Source: Chara braunii (Eukaryota > Streptophyta > Charophyceae > Charales > Characeae). From it: 22,149 bases of DNA. The DNA lies in assembly GCA_003427395.1 (NCBI GenBank), contig BFEA01000777.1, positions 237,278-259,426 of the forward strand, written 5' to 3'. The translations under genes were made by a program, and so were the position numbers. Under the pieces are notes generated by a model. It was not told the DNA's origin. It searched no databases and was given only the letters and a program-made list of their open reading frames with translations. The number at the start of each line of letters is the position of its first letter. Within the stretch, counting starts at the first letter, position 1. Of the stretch, positions 8,310 to 18,320 are shown in pieces.

Positions 8310-11300
8310 CTGTCATCGTTTTCATCACTTCAGATGAATGTTTTCACTATCATTCTTGAAAAGTTTCAAGATTTACATTGTTGGTCTCTTACTAAGATGT
8401 TTTTTAGTCGGCATCTTCCCCTCCCGTTTTTTCACAACGTTCAGTTCACTCACAACTTTCACTATCTTCGTCGCACTACCGTCCAAGCTAGGGGGGGGGG
8501 GGGACGGAAGGGGCAATTTCAAACCTGAACAAATTTAACCACTTCAGTTTGTTCACAACCTCACCACTGTTCAAGCAAAGGGGGGGAAAGACGAAAGGGG
8601 CAATTTCAGGTCTTCACGAAGTTCACCACTGCAATTTATTCATAACTTTCACTATCAAATATGCAGGAGGGGGGGGGAGGGGGGTGCAATTTCATGCCTT
8701 CATCGATTTCACCACTTTAGTTATTCATAACTTTCACTATCGTCTATGCTAAGGGGAAGTAAGGTGCAATTTCAGGCCTTCACAAATTTCAACATATGAC
8801 TTTGTTAACAACCTTCACTACCTTCCAAGCTAGTGGGGCATGGAGGACAGACGGGCCAATTTCAGGCCTTCACAAACCACTTCCGTTTGTTCACAACTTT
8901 CACTATCGCCTAAGCCGAGGGGAAGAGGGGTATCATTTCATGCCTTCAAAAATTTCACCACTTCAGTTTGTTCACAACCTTCAGTATTGTCCAAGCTAGG
9001 GGGGGAGGAGGACGGAAGGGGACATTTCAGACCTTCAGAAATTTGACACTTCAGTTAATTCAATACTTTTACTGTCGTGTGAACCGAGCGAAAGGGGAGT
9101 GTCATTTCAGGCCTTCAAAAATTTTACCACTTAAGTTCGTTCACAATCTTCACTACCGTCCAAGCAAGAGCAGGGGAGGACGAAAGGGACAATTTCAGAC
9201 CTTCACAAATTTCACCACTTCAGTTTGTTCACAACTTTCACTATCAATTATGCAAAGAGGAAGAGGGGTGCAATTTCAGGCCTTCACAAATTTCACTATT
9301 TCGGTTCATTCGCAACCTTCACTACTATCCAAGCCAGAGGGGGGGGAGGATGGAAGGGGCAATTTAATGTCTTCACTAATTTCACCACTTCGGTTCGTTC
9401 ACAACTTTCACTATCGTGTATGCAAGAGCGGGGGAGGTTGCAATTTTATACCTTTACTGATTTCACCACTTCAGTTTGTTCACAACTTCACTATCGTCTA
9501 TGTCGAGGGAAAGCGGGGTATCGTTTCAGGCCTTCAAGAATTTCACCACTTTCGTTTGTTCACAACCCTCACTTACTGTCTAAGCAAGGAGGGGGAGGAC
9601 GAAAGGGATAATTTGAGGCTTTCACAAATTTCACCACTTATATTCGTTCACAACCTTCACTGCGTCAAAGAAATAGCGGGAGAGGACAAAAGGCGCAATT
9701 TCATGCCTTCAAAAATTTCACCACTTCAGTTTATTCACAACTTTCACTATCGACTATGTAGCAGAGGAGGGTGGGAGGGGGGTGCAATTTCATGCCTTCA
9801 TCGATTTCACCACTTCAGTTTGTTCACAACTGTCATTATCGTCTATGCTAAGGGGATGAGAGATGTTATTTCAGGTCTTCACAAATTTCAATACTTCACT
9901 TAGTTCACAACCTTCACTACCGTCTAAGCTAGAAGGGGGGGCGGGGCACGGAAGGGGCAATTTCAGGCCTTCACGAATTTCACCACTTTAGTTTGTTCAC
10001 AACTTTCACTATCGTCTCAGCGGAGGGGAACGAGGGTGTCATTTCATACCTTGAGAATTTTCACTACTTCGGTTTGTTCACAACCTTCACTACTATGCAA
10101 GGTAGGGGGGGGGGAGAGGACGGAAGGGGCAATTTCAAGCCTTCACGGATTTCACACTTCAGTTTCTTCAAAATTTCCACTATCGTCTGAGTCGAGGAGA
10201 AGTGGGGTGTCATTTCAGGCCTTCAAAAATTTCACCGCTTCAGTCTGTTCACAACCTTCACTACTGTGCAAGCATGGGGGGGAGGACGAATGGAACAATT
10301 TTAGACCTTCAGAAATTTCACCACTTCAGTTCGTTCACAACCTTCACTATTGTCCAAGCAAGAGTGGGGCAGGATGGAAAGACAATTTCAGGTCTTCATG
10401 AATTTCACCACTTCAGTTTGTTCACAACTTGCACTATCGACTGTGTAGGAGTCCAAGCAAGAGGGGGGGAAAGCGGAAGGAGAAATTTTAAGTCTTCATT
10501 AATTTCACCACTTCAGTTCGTTGAGAACTTTCATTATCATCTACGCACGACAGGGGGAGGGCGGAAGGAAATTCAGGTCTTCACGAATTTTATCACTTCA
10601 GTTTATTCACAACTTTTACTATCGACAATGCAGGAGGTGGGAGGGGGCGGGGTGTAATTTCATACCTTCACCATTTTCACCACTTGAGTTTCTTCACAAC
10701 TTTCACTATCGTCTCTGCCAAGGGGAAAAGAGGTGCAATTTCAGGCCTTCACAAATTTCATCACTTCGGTTCGTTCACAACCTTCAGTATCGTCCAAGCA
10801 GAACGGGGAGGAAGGAAAGGGCAATTTCAAGCCTTCACTAATTTCACCACTTGAGTTCGTTCACAACTTTTACTATCGTCTACGCACGAAGGGGGGAGGA
10901 TGGAAGGGGCAATTTTTGGGCTTCACAAATTTCTCTTTCTTAGTTTATTCATAACTCTTACAGTCGACTACGCACGAGAGGGAGGGGTGCAATTCCATGC
11001 CTTCACCAATTTCAACACTTCAGTTTTTTTACAACTTTCAGCATCGTCTATGCCAAGGGGAAGGGGGGTGCAATTTCACGGCTTAACAAATTTCATCACT
11101 TCAGTTTGTTCGCAACCTTCGCTACCATCCAAGCAAGATGGAGGGAGGACGGTAGGGGCAATTTCAGGCCTTCACTGATTTCACCACTTCAATTTATTCA
11201 CAACTTTCTCTGTCGTGTAAATCGAGGGGGGGGGGGGGGGGGGGGGGTGCAATTTCACTAACCTTCAGCATCGTCTATGCACCAGAGGGGGAGGACCTAA

Positions 11301-11965
11301 AAGGGGCAATTTCATGCCTTCAAGAATTTTACCACCTTAGTTTATCCATAACTTTCATTATTGAATATGCAGGAGCGGGGGGCGGGGGGTGTAATTTCAT
11401 GCCTTCACCGATTTCACCGCTTCAGTTTGTTTACAACTTTCACTATCGTCTATGGCGAGGGGAAAAGGGATGTCATTTCAAACCTTCAAAAATTTTACCA
11501 CTTCAGTTTGTTCACAACCTTCACTACTATCCAAGCAAGGGGGGAGGACGGAAGGGACAATTTCAGGCCTTCACAAATTTAACCACTTCAGTTTATTCAC
11601 AACCTTCACTACCGTCCAAGCAAAAGCGGGAGAGGATGAAAGGGACAATTTCAGACCTTCACGAATTTCACCACTTCAGTTTGTTCACAACTTTCATTGT
11701 CGTCTATGCCAAAGGGAAGAGGCGTGCAATTTCAGATATTCCCAAATTTTATCACTTATGTTCGTTTACAACCTTCACTACCGTTCAAGCAAGAAGGGGG
11801 GGGGGACAGAAGCGGCAATTCTAGGCCTTCATTAATTTCACCACTTGAGTTCGTTCATAACTTTGACTATCGTTTATACTCGGGGGGGGGAGGACGGAAG
11901 GGGCGATTTGAGACCTTTACGAATTTCAGCACTTCAGTTTATTCACAACTTTCACTATTGACTAA
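8310..11965 (+). repeat. Minisatellite array, about 40 monomers of 80-91 bp
   Basis: Each monomer has a conserved core reading CAATTTCAGGCCTTCAC, AATTTCACCACTTCAG, TTTGTTCACAACTTTCAC and TATCGTC, then a variable purine-rich, G-run spacer of about 20-30 bp. Measured steps between consecutive cores from 9221 to 9998 are about 81, 89, 81, 80, 88, 87, 89, 82 and 91. Two main types are present. The longer has CCTTCACTACCGTCCAAGC plus GGGGGGAGGACGGAAGGGGC; the shorter has CTTTCACTATCGTCTATGC plus AAGGGGAAGAGGGGTG. They alternate in places and form a roughly 345-bp four-monomer pattern elsewhere (compare 10610-10955 with 10955-11300). A degenerate monomer at about 8318-8360 marks the left edge. Long open frames inside the array are by-products of the repeat. 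Confidence 0.95.
11226..11247 (+). repeat. 22-base G homopolymer within the minisatellite
   Basis: An uninterrupted run of 22 G sits in the spacer of one monomer. The next monomer is internally deleted: CAATTTCAC runs straight into CTAACCTTCAGCATCGTC at about 11250-11270. Confidence 0.9.
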
Positions 11966-12150
11966 TGGGGGGGACAATGTTGAAAGTTATAAACAAACTG
12001 AAGTGGTGAAATTGTTGAAATCATGAAATTGCCCCCCCCCCTCCCTCTACTTGAACGATAGTGAAAGTTGTGAACGAACTGAAGTGGAGAAATGTGTAAA
12101 GTCATAAAATAACCCCTTCCCTTTCTTAGAGACGATCCTTAGAGTTGTGA
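11966..12150 (-). repeat. Two inverted monomers at the right end of the minisatellite
   Basis: From about 11966 the same monomer appears in reverse complement: GAAAGTTATAAACAAACTGA, AGTGGTGAAATTGTTGAAAT, a C run, then GATAGTGAAAGTTGTGAACG and a second, more degenerate copy to about 12150. The last forward monomer and the first inverted one form an inverted repeat of about 75 bp per arm around 11965. The inverted copies abut the 3' end of the second gag pseudogene. Confidence 0.88.
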
Positions 12151-12897
12151 ATTAAGCTTCGGGCAAAGCCTAACGAAGTGTCCCATCAAGGTGGAATATC
12201 GACATGATTCCTTCGAAGGATCTCTCCGACCGGTTCGGCGCTCGGGTCTTGGAGCTAGGGCTTCTTGGGACACCAACGGAGTTCGAGATACGCGGGTTTG
12301 CACCACCTGGAGGGTATCACCTATCCTTTCTCCCTGGTTGTTTGGCCCTTCGCCTTGATCGTGCAACTCCTTCGATCCCCTTTTCACTCCGTACCCAGTT
12401 GTTTCTAGGACCTCAGACTTTTCGTAGTTTCGCTCGCGACTTTCTGTCATGACACCCCTTTCTTGGTCGAGATAGACTGTCAGTTTCTCCCTTAGGTCCC
12501 ACATGTCACTATAGTCTTCGTTTGGCAAGGATTGTCCCCCTGTCTGCTGACTTATTCCACAGTCCGCTCCTCGCTCCTTTATTTCCTTTGTGATCCCTAC
12601 CTCGAAGGGTCGCACCCCTCCCTTGTCTCCCACGTTTCCGCCCTTTCCCCAACCACCGGGTTTTCCAATCATGCGCTCTTGTTGCTTCTCCCCCTGACAT
12701 TCATCATTATACAGTTCATTATCATTCTCAACCTCGATATCCCTTATCATTTTTTTAATTACACCAGCCTTGTAAGTTGCTACCATCTGTTCCACTTCCT
12801 TGAGTCTTCGTAGGGTATTCGCTACCTTCCTTTTCTTTGTCACTCCACCCACCGAGGTCTGTGACTCTTCCGTATTTCTGATTACGGTTGACCTCAT
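12139..12897 (-). pseudogene. gag: gag pseudogene 2, capsid core deleted
   Basis: The 252-codon frame has a basic, coiled N-terminal region (VTKKRKVANTLRRLKEVEQM) that aligns with the first gag copy (TPKKTKVSDARRKLAEIEKR). A shared segment DMWDLREKL corresponds to GLWSLRERV. A C-terminal zinc-knuckle region follows (RRDPSKESCRYSTLMGHFVR then LCPKLN). The knuckle pattern CX2CX4HX4C has Ser at the second Cys. The capsid core found in copy 1 (FFDG...FEYTRDVDF) is absent, so this is an internally deleted gag. The last residues (NSQL and stop) are encoded by minisatellite-like sequence, so the gene was truncated by, or fused to, the array. Without its core it cannot assemble particles. Confidence 0.75.
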
Positions 12898-13517
12898 TCC
12901 CCGAGATTCTGCAGGCCTCCCCCCGGATTCCGACCATCCATGTTGCCTATCCGGTCACGTTTATTCCTCTGGCCCCTTCGGTTGCTTGCGACGTCCATAA
13001 CGTATCAAACCTGCATGCCATACAATCGAAGGAAGGAGAACTTGCTTTAGACTCTACCTCTCACAGTTTTCCTATCGCTGTCAGTTCCGGAGATGTTTTC
13101 GTCTTCAAATCAGCTTAATCCTTGTCCTCTCGCTTCCTTGTGCACTTTAGGGTTCTCCCTACCCTATATGTTTTCTCGCCCTCTACCTGTCTTACTGTTT
13201 CGATGGTCTCTCTTACCAGTGTCACAAGCAATACAGACAAGTATAACCGCTTATTCCCCCATTTCGGACACCCATGCTTTGCTCGATTCCGGTTACCCGC
13301 TAGTTGATACCTTATCTCGACTTCCTAAGGATTTTTCATCACGCCTTGGCCCCTAAAAGTTACGAAACCCTTCCCGCCCCTCGAATTTCGCCAAGACGCC
13401 ATCCTGGTGGTTCTTGCAACAAAAGCGCACACGCGAGGCGCCCCCTTTCTATATTTAGCGAATCACTTATATACCGACGTATATACTATGTCTGCTACAC
13501 TAGTCCGGCTATCCGCC
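12898..13517. other. Interval between the two gag copies, no gene
   Basis: The minus strand contains only short broken frames. A possible shifted continuation of gag 1 is seen at about 13330-13517, but it has no motif I recognise. Confidence 0.5.
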
Positions 13518-15238
13518 CTAGTCTCGCTCTCGCCTCCTCGGCTGATCCCAAACAATGTCAGCTACCGGCTCGGCTTCTATGACAGCTATATCCAGGTTAT
13601 TTAGGATGATGACGGCACGCCGCATCCCTCCTGGCGAATTCCAATTTACGCGCTCTCCCTGGGGTTCGAGAATCTCACCCTTAAGGGACCTGCTGCATCT
13701 CTGTCTCATGATATCATGGTTGAGTCTTGGGGAGGTCCGTACGAAATGTCCGACCATTGTGCAATACTTGCATTGCTCATTGGCCGGATCCCTTCTACCA
13801 TACCCCCGATTCACTACCACTGCCGGAACCACGGCCTCTTGGGGCGGGCGGGCGGGTGGGTGGGTCGGGACACTTGCGCCTGCATCACTAGTAGCGCGTT
13901 CTCCACTCTTTCTATCTTGCTGTCGACCCCGTGCACTCGTTCGTGCAGTCTCTCTATCCCCTTCTTGACCTTATCCCCCGTTTTTCCAGTCAAGTCTATA
14001 ACCTTCCCTTCCTTAAGCAGAGCTAGCGTATCGGTTACCACTGTCTTTTCTGCGAGGTCTGTTACTGTGCTGAAGTCCACATCCCTAGTGTACTCGAACT
14101 TGTTAGTCTGCCGGTAAGCTGACAGAATCTTATCTTTATCGAATTCGGAGAACTGCCTGAGAAAATACTTACTCATTATCTGGTCTATTACCCCGGGAAT
14201 TCGTAACGCGACTAAAGTAAAAACCCTTAGGAAGTTGCTGTAAGTCGCATAGTTCTTCCTTTGGACTGGCGCCAACTCGGCTTATGTTGCCATCTTCTCC
14301 GCCTTTAGGTACTTCCTCATCATCTCGTTCTTGGTTTCCTTCCAAGATCCACTAGTGGCGACAATGACCATAATGTCTCTACCCAGGCTTAGTGACACAT
14401 GCTGCCCCAAATGGTCCATCTTCTCTTCCTCACTCCATTTCAACAAGGCTGCCAGGTTCTCATAGTCTATCAGGAACTCCGTAATGTTCGCCCCGTCAAA
14501 AAAAAGTTTCTTTTTGGCATCAGTCAGATACTCCTGATTCTTATTTAGAGCCCGGGTGAGGGTAGCTACTATTTTCTTAAGACCTCCCTCAGAGCTACCT
14601 GCTTCACCGGCCGGGCTGGTCCCTTCTCCTTCCTTGCTATCCCCCTGCTTTTCCCCGGCCTTTGGCGTACCCTCAGGATTGAACCATCCTAGCACCCTTT
14701 CTCTGAGACTCCAAAGTCCGTCGCAACCCTTTGCTACTTTTGGTGTGGTGGGCAGTCGACTAACCCCGCTGTCCATAGCATGTGGGGTCGTAGCCTTTTC
14801 TGCCTCCACGGCCGGAACGTCCCCCTTTTCCTTCCCTTTCTTGCTGGGCGTTCCCTTATGGCTGTTATCCTTCCCTCCTTGCCTGATTTCGCCCTGGCTG
14901 ACCCTTCGTTCTTCTCGCGACCCTTCTCCCAGGGAGTCCCTTTCATTCCCAGCCATCGTTTCCTCCATAAGCCTCGCTTTATATTCTGTGGTCCGTTTTT
15001 CTATCTCTGCCAGCTTACGACGGGCGTCCGAGACCTTCGTTTTCTTGGGCGTAGTCCCTTCTGAGTTTCGAGGACTCGATCTTCCATTGTCTCTTCCCTC
15101 CCTATTTTCCTGAGGTCCTCTTTTACTACCCCCGGCTTTCCCCGAACTTTCCCCTGTCGGGAGATCCTTCCCATCTTCCCTGGTTCACTCTGGTTTCGCT
15201 GACTTTCGATCCTTTACTGAAGCTTCGTTTCGTTCCAT
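13518..15238 (-). pseudogene. gag: gag pseudogene 1, Ty3/gypsy-like capsid and nucleocapsid
   Basis: A charged, low-complexity N-terminus (from MERNEASVKDRKSAKPE, 15238) has a TGA at 15185-15187. A coiled basic region and a Lys/Glu/Gly-rich segment follow. The capsid-like core then reads KLFFDGANITEFLIDYENLA, LLKWSEEEKMDHL and GSWKETKNEMMRKYLKAEK, the usual shape of Ty3/gypsy gag. After one in-frame TAA (14282-14284) the same frame continues with RIPGVIDQIMSKYFLRQF, NKFEYTRDVDFSTVTDLAEK and DLTGKTGDKVKKGIERLHER. The frame then slips within a GGGC/GGGT tetranucleotide repeat (13841-13869) and resumes with GRRDPANEQCKYCTMVGHFV, a CX2CX4HX4C zinc knuckle whose last Cys is Ser. The start choice is uncertain. 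Confidence 0.8.
13841..13869. repeat. GGGC/GGGT tetranucleotide repeat inside gag 1
   Basis: About six 4-bp units. The gag frame differs on its two sides by a shift, so length change here is the likely cause of the frameshift. Confidence 0.75.
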
Positions 15239-15758
15239 ACCCATACCTATGCCCGGACTTCCTTTGCTTCGCAGTTCCTCAGCCTCTTCTTCTGATGCCA
15301 TCCCTTTACCTACCCTGCACATGGGAATTTTTTTTTTTGCGAAACGGCCAGTTGTTCATAGCTTCCCTAGTTTCCCGGGCCCTAAGGTCCCCTTATTCTT
15401 ACTTATTTCCATGTTTTCCCGTCTTATTTTGTCGGGACGATTCGCCTAACAATTTCCTACAGGGCGCCGCTCTGTCTTACTTCTGCCGGAAGGCTTGCTG
15501 CCGAGGTTTGGCGTTTTGTCACAGCCGTGCCCCAGTCCCTTAGGGCGGTGTCTGAGGCTGGCGACTCTCTCCTTGAGGGTAGCCCCTTTTGACTCCCCGA
15601 CGCCCGGATGCCCTAACGTTTTTCAGTGTGGGTGGTCTCCCTAGTTCCCTCCTGCCACGATCGCAGGTGGGACGGAACTCCGCTCACTACTCTCTTGCTG
15701 ATGGCTAGCTTCTCATTCCGATTTTCCACCTTTTCCTTTTTCCCCAGTACCTTCTTTT
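15239..15758. other. Linker between module 4 and gag 1, decayed
   Basis: On the minus strand a Lys-rich segment in a shifted frame follows module 4 (KKKVLGKKEKVENRNEKLAI, about 15690-15755). Short broken frames follow. It could be a basic linker between the module polyprotein and gag, but no motif is recognisable. Confidence 0.4.
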
Positions 15759-16500
15759 TCACGCCGGTCTCTCAGGTCTGTCTTGCTCATCCGATTCTTC
15801 GAACAGATCGGCCACCCCTGCAAGATAGTTTTCTCCCATTTCTATTTTCCTAACAATTATTGGTTCATATTCCTCAAACGCCATGCGTGGTAACCCGAAT
15901 ATCAGGATTTCGATGAGTTCGAGTAGTTCACGAGCCTGGTTTCCCCAAAACGGTTCGTGCCTAACTGACAGATCGTAAAACGTTCCCATCGTCTACGGAC
16001 GAAAGTAGTGGTTCCAGACTAGAGTCGACTCCACCAGGCTTCTTGCCCTTGAGAGACTGCCAAATACCAAGTCCACCATGAAGCGAGGCACTCGGTACCG
16101 CAGTCCCGTCATCGGGGCCTTAAATTCTCGCCACCCTCCTACCTCCACACGGGTTCTCAGCCCCACGTTCCTTCTTCCTCGCACCTCCTGGCCTATCCGG
16201 TCCATATCCTAGTAGGCCTTTGGAAGATTGGTAACAGTCCATGTCCCAGTGCCAATTCCGTTCCTAGCATGTGTCATCCGACGTCTGGTAGGTATACGGT
16301 TCCTGTTACCTTTAGATCGATATACAGGTCGTCCCCTGGTTCCCTATCGAACCTCGTCCCACTCCACAAGCATTCTACCATCATGAACGCCTGGTCCCTT
16401 CCCAAGGTCACGACTCTCCATTCAGTGTCAATTCCTCGGACCATGTAGCTTGCCGGGAGCGATACCTCCCATCCGCCTCCACTTTCCGTGGGTGGCCGCG
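15759..16500 (-). pseudogene. Tandem protein module 4 (unknown family)
   Basis: The fourth copy reads GGGWEVSLPASYMVRGIDTE, LGRDQAFMMVECLW, a TGA at 16274-16276, then after a frameshift near 16205 GLRTRVEVGGWREFKAP, YRVPRFMVDLVFG, a TAG at 15993-15995, LSVRHEPFWGNQARELLELI, EPIIVRKIEMGENYLAGVAD and LFEESDEQ. The anchor positions (GWEV codon 16474, PRF codon 16088, LFE codon 15806) lie 919, 921 and 918 bp after those of module 3. It shares almost residue by residue with module 2 a stretch where module 2 has two stops. The second half is in the same frame as modules 1-3; the first half is shifted. No known domain is recognised. Confidence 0.7.
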
Positions 16501-16688
16501 GTGCGTGGGCCGTCGCGACATCCGTGCGCGTCTCATCGCCATTGTTGATTAGCGGTCCCCTGCACAGTTTTAAACAGCAAGCGAATTTTGCTTATTCCAT
16601 CCATTCTCCGTCCTCACCCGGGCAATTCCCAGTTCTTAACCTCAATACCTCTTTTCCTCTCTACTCCTTCATCTTTTTCTTGCCTCTC

Positions 16689-17528
16689 CTACCGGTCTGT
16701 CTCTACTTCCATTGAGTCATACAGTCGGTACCGATTATCTAAGTAAGTCATTCCCCAACTTATTTCTCGGCGAACAACGGCCCATAGGACTTCATTGCTA
16801 ACAGCCGGAGCTCTTGGAGTGATGGTAAGCACAGCGCGCAGGACCCGCCGCACTTCATACCTCTGTTCACCGCTGAATGACCCCATCTCTAGAAAGTCCC
16901 GATAATATTCTTGGTGAACCAACGCGTCCTCAAATGCCAGGTTGGCGAGGTCGGCCACAACCCTCCTCACAAGCTCCACCCCGCCTAGCCTCTCTAGCAA
17001 AAATCGCGGCAATCTCATCCGAACGTTTTCACTGGGCAATTCAAAGCTCCCAACCATAGCTACCCTAAGGTTTGCCGTTACGTCATCAGCCTCCGGGTCT
17101 GCAAATTCGAACCCTGCCCGCCACACTAACTGCCACGCCCCTTCGAACATACTCAGCGGATCCTCCCCCGATGCCAACCGGACTCCGAACTCCCTCCATC
17201 CGCCCTCCGACACATACAGTCGCCCTTCCGCACGCACATGCCTTCGCGGGTCCGGGTTTCACTCCCCATTTTCATCCGCTCGCCATTCAACCCTCGTTAC
17301 CAAGTAAACCATATTTTCCATAAGTTCAACCGCGACCCAGTCCACCACCGGGTGCCGACCCTCATTTGCGGCCGACAGACTAACTTCTACTCCACCCCCT
17401 GCTTTCCTAGGTGGCTCAATGCCTAGGGGGCGATCTTCAAAAACGTCCTTCTTCGTGCCATTGCGCGCTCGCCCTCGGTCCTCTAGCTCACAATCCGCAC
17501 CGAACCCTACAATGACCAGACACCCCAC
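16689..17528 (-). pseudogene. Tandem protein module 3 (unknown family), best preserved copy
   Basis: The linker CLVIVGFGADCELEDRGRAR leads to GGGVEVSLSAANEGRHP, VDWVAVELM and a TGA at 17259-17261. An uninterrupted 182-codon stretch follows: GRLYVSEGGWREFGVRLASG, FEGAWQLVWRAGFEF, RMRLPRFLLERLGG, EYYRDFLEMGSFSGEQRYEV, AVVRREISWGMTYLDN and YRLYDSME. Predicted as a compact globular domain with alternating hydrophobic residues; no signal peptide, membrane segment, zinc ligands or catalytic motif is evident. It is in the same reading frame as modules 1 and 2. Stops between modules 2 and 3 at 17583-17585, 17550-17552 and 17538-17540 and the end at 16689-16691 separate it from its neighbours. Function unknown. 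Confidence 0.75.
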
Positions 17529-17582
17529 TCCCTCATCTTAGCAATCTTTTCATGCTTGCCTGACCCGCATTTTTTTCCATTC

Positions 17583-18320
17583 TCAGTCGAACCACAGTAC
17601 CTCGAACAACCTAAACACGTCATCTACATAGCAGGGTGTGGCGGTTACCTCGTGGCGAATTATAGCCTCCCTGGTTTTCGGGGCCACTTTCAGTCGGTCA
17701 TTCCTTTCGATGTCCAAAATGATGAGGACCTCTCAGACTCTATCGCCATGGAAGGGCCCAAATTTCAGGGACGTTTTATAGAATTCTTCCGTTAGCCAAG
17801 CGCAATTCACGTGCACCCGCCCCATAGTGCCCGCTACTTCCTTAACATGGTCGAAACCCCCAAACCAATCTGTTACGAACTCGGGTACCCAGGTCTTGAC
17901 TCGTTGGCAGGGGGACCTAAATTCCTTCTATCCTCCCATCACAACTCAACTACCGACCACATCCCATCTTTTGTTAGCAAATCTCTCGCCCGCCCGTCGA
18001 ACCCTTGCCTCAGCACCCTCTAACAGCCACATCGGGTTCTGCCCTGCTGCAAGCGTTGTGCAAAACAGGTGCCAGCCTTGTTCAGACAAGACGACCGTCC
18101 CGACCGATTCCACCCTTCCTTCCGCAATCTCCTCCCATCCTTCCTCTTCCCTTAGCGGGTTCCAAACACGCTCTATCCATAGGTACGATAGGTCGGGCAC
18201 AAGTTCAGATCCTACCCAGTCACACGTGGTCCCCCTCCATTCATGATGTGCTGGTATAGACATCTCTACTCCCCTCCGATTCGTCTCGGTTCCCATCCTT
18301 TGGGTGTGCAGTCCCATAGC
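17583..18320 (-). pseudogene. Tandem protein module 2 (unknown family)
   Basis: In one frame with module 1, it reads GVEMSIPAHHEWRGTTCDWV, ESVGTVVLSEQGWHLFCTTL, AAGQNPMWLLEGAEARVRRA, then DVVGS, TGA (17946-17948), VVMGG, TAG (17928-17930), KEFRSP, WVPEFVTDWFGGFDHVKEVA, LTEEFYKTSLKFGPFHGDRV, TGA (17733-17735), EVLIILDIE, EAIIRHEV and LFEVLWFD. Anchor codons (GVEM 18272, PEF 17885, LFE 17609) are 870, 855 and 858 bp from those of module 1. Compared with module 4, the two stops at 17946 and 17928 fall opposite Arg and Trp, and the one at 17733 opposite Arg. No indel is needed across the whole module, which points to relatively recent decay by substitutions. Confidence 0.72.

Noticed and set aside
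8968-11835. Long plus-strand open frames with recurring FHHFSLFTTFT-like peptides
   Set aside because: They follow the minisatellite period and arise in several frames; they are repeat artefacts, not genes.
8310-12150. CRISPR-like array (conserved repeat with variable spacers)
   Set aside because: The spacers are related purine-rich variants of each other, the repeat is far too long and diverged, and the context is eukaryotic.
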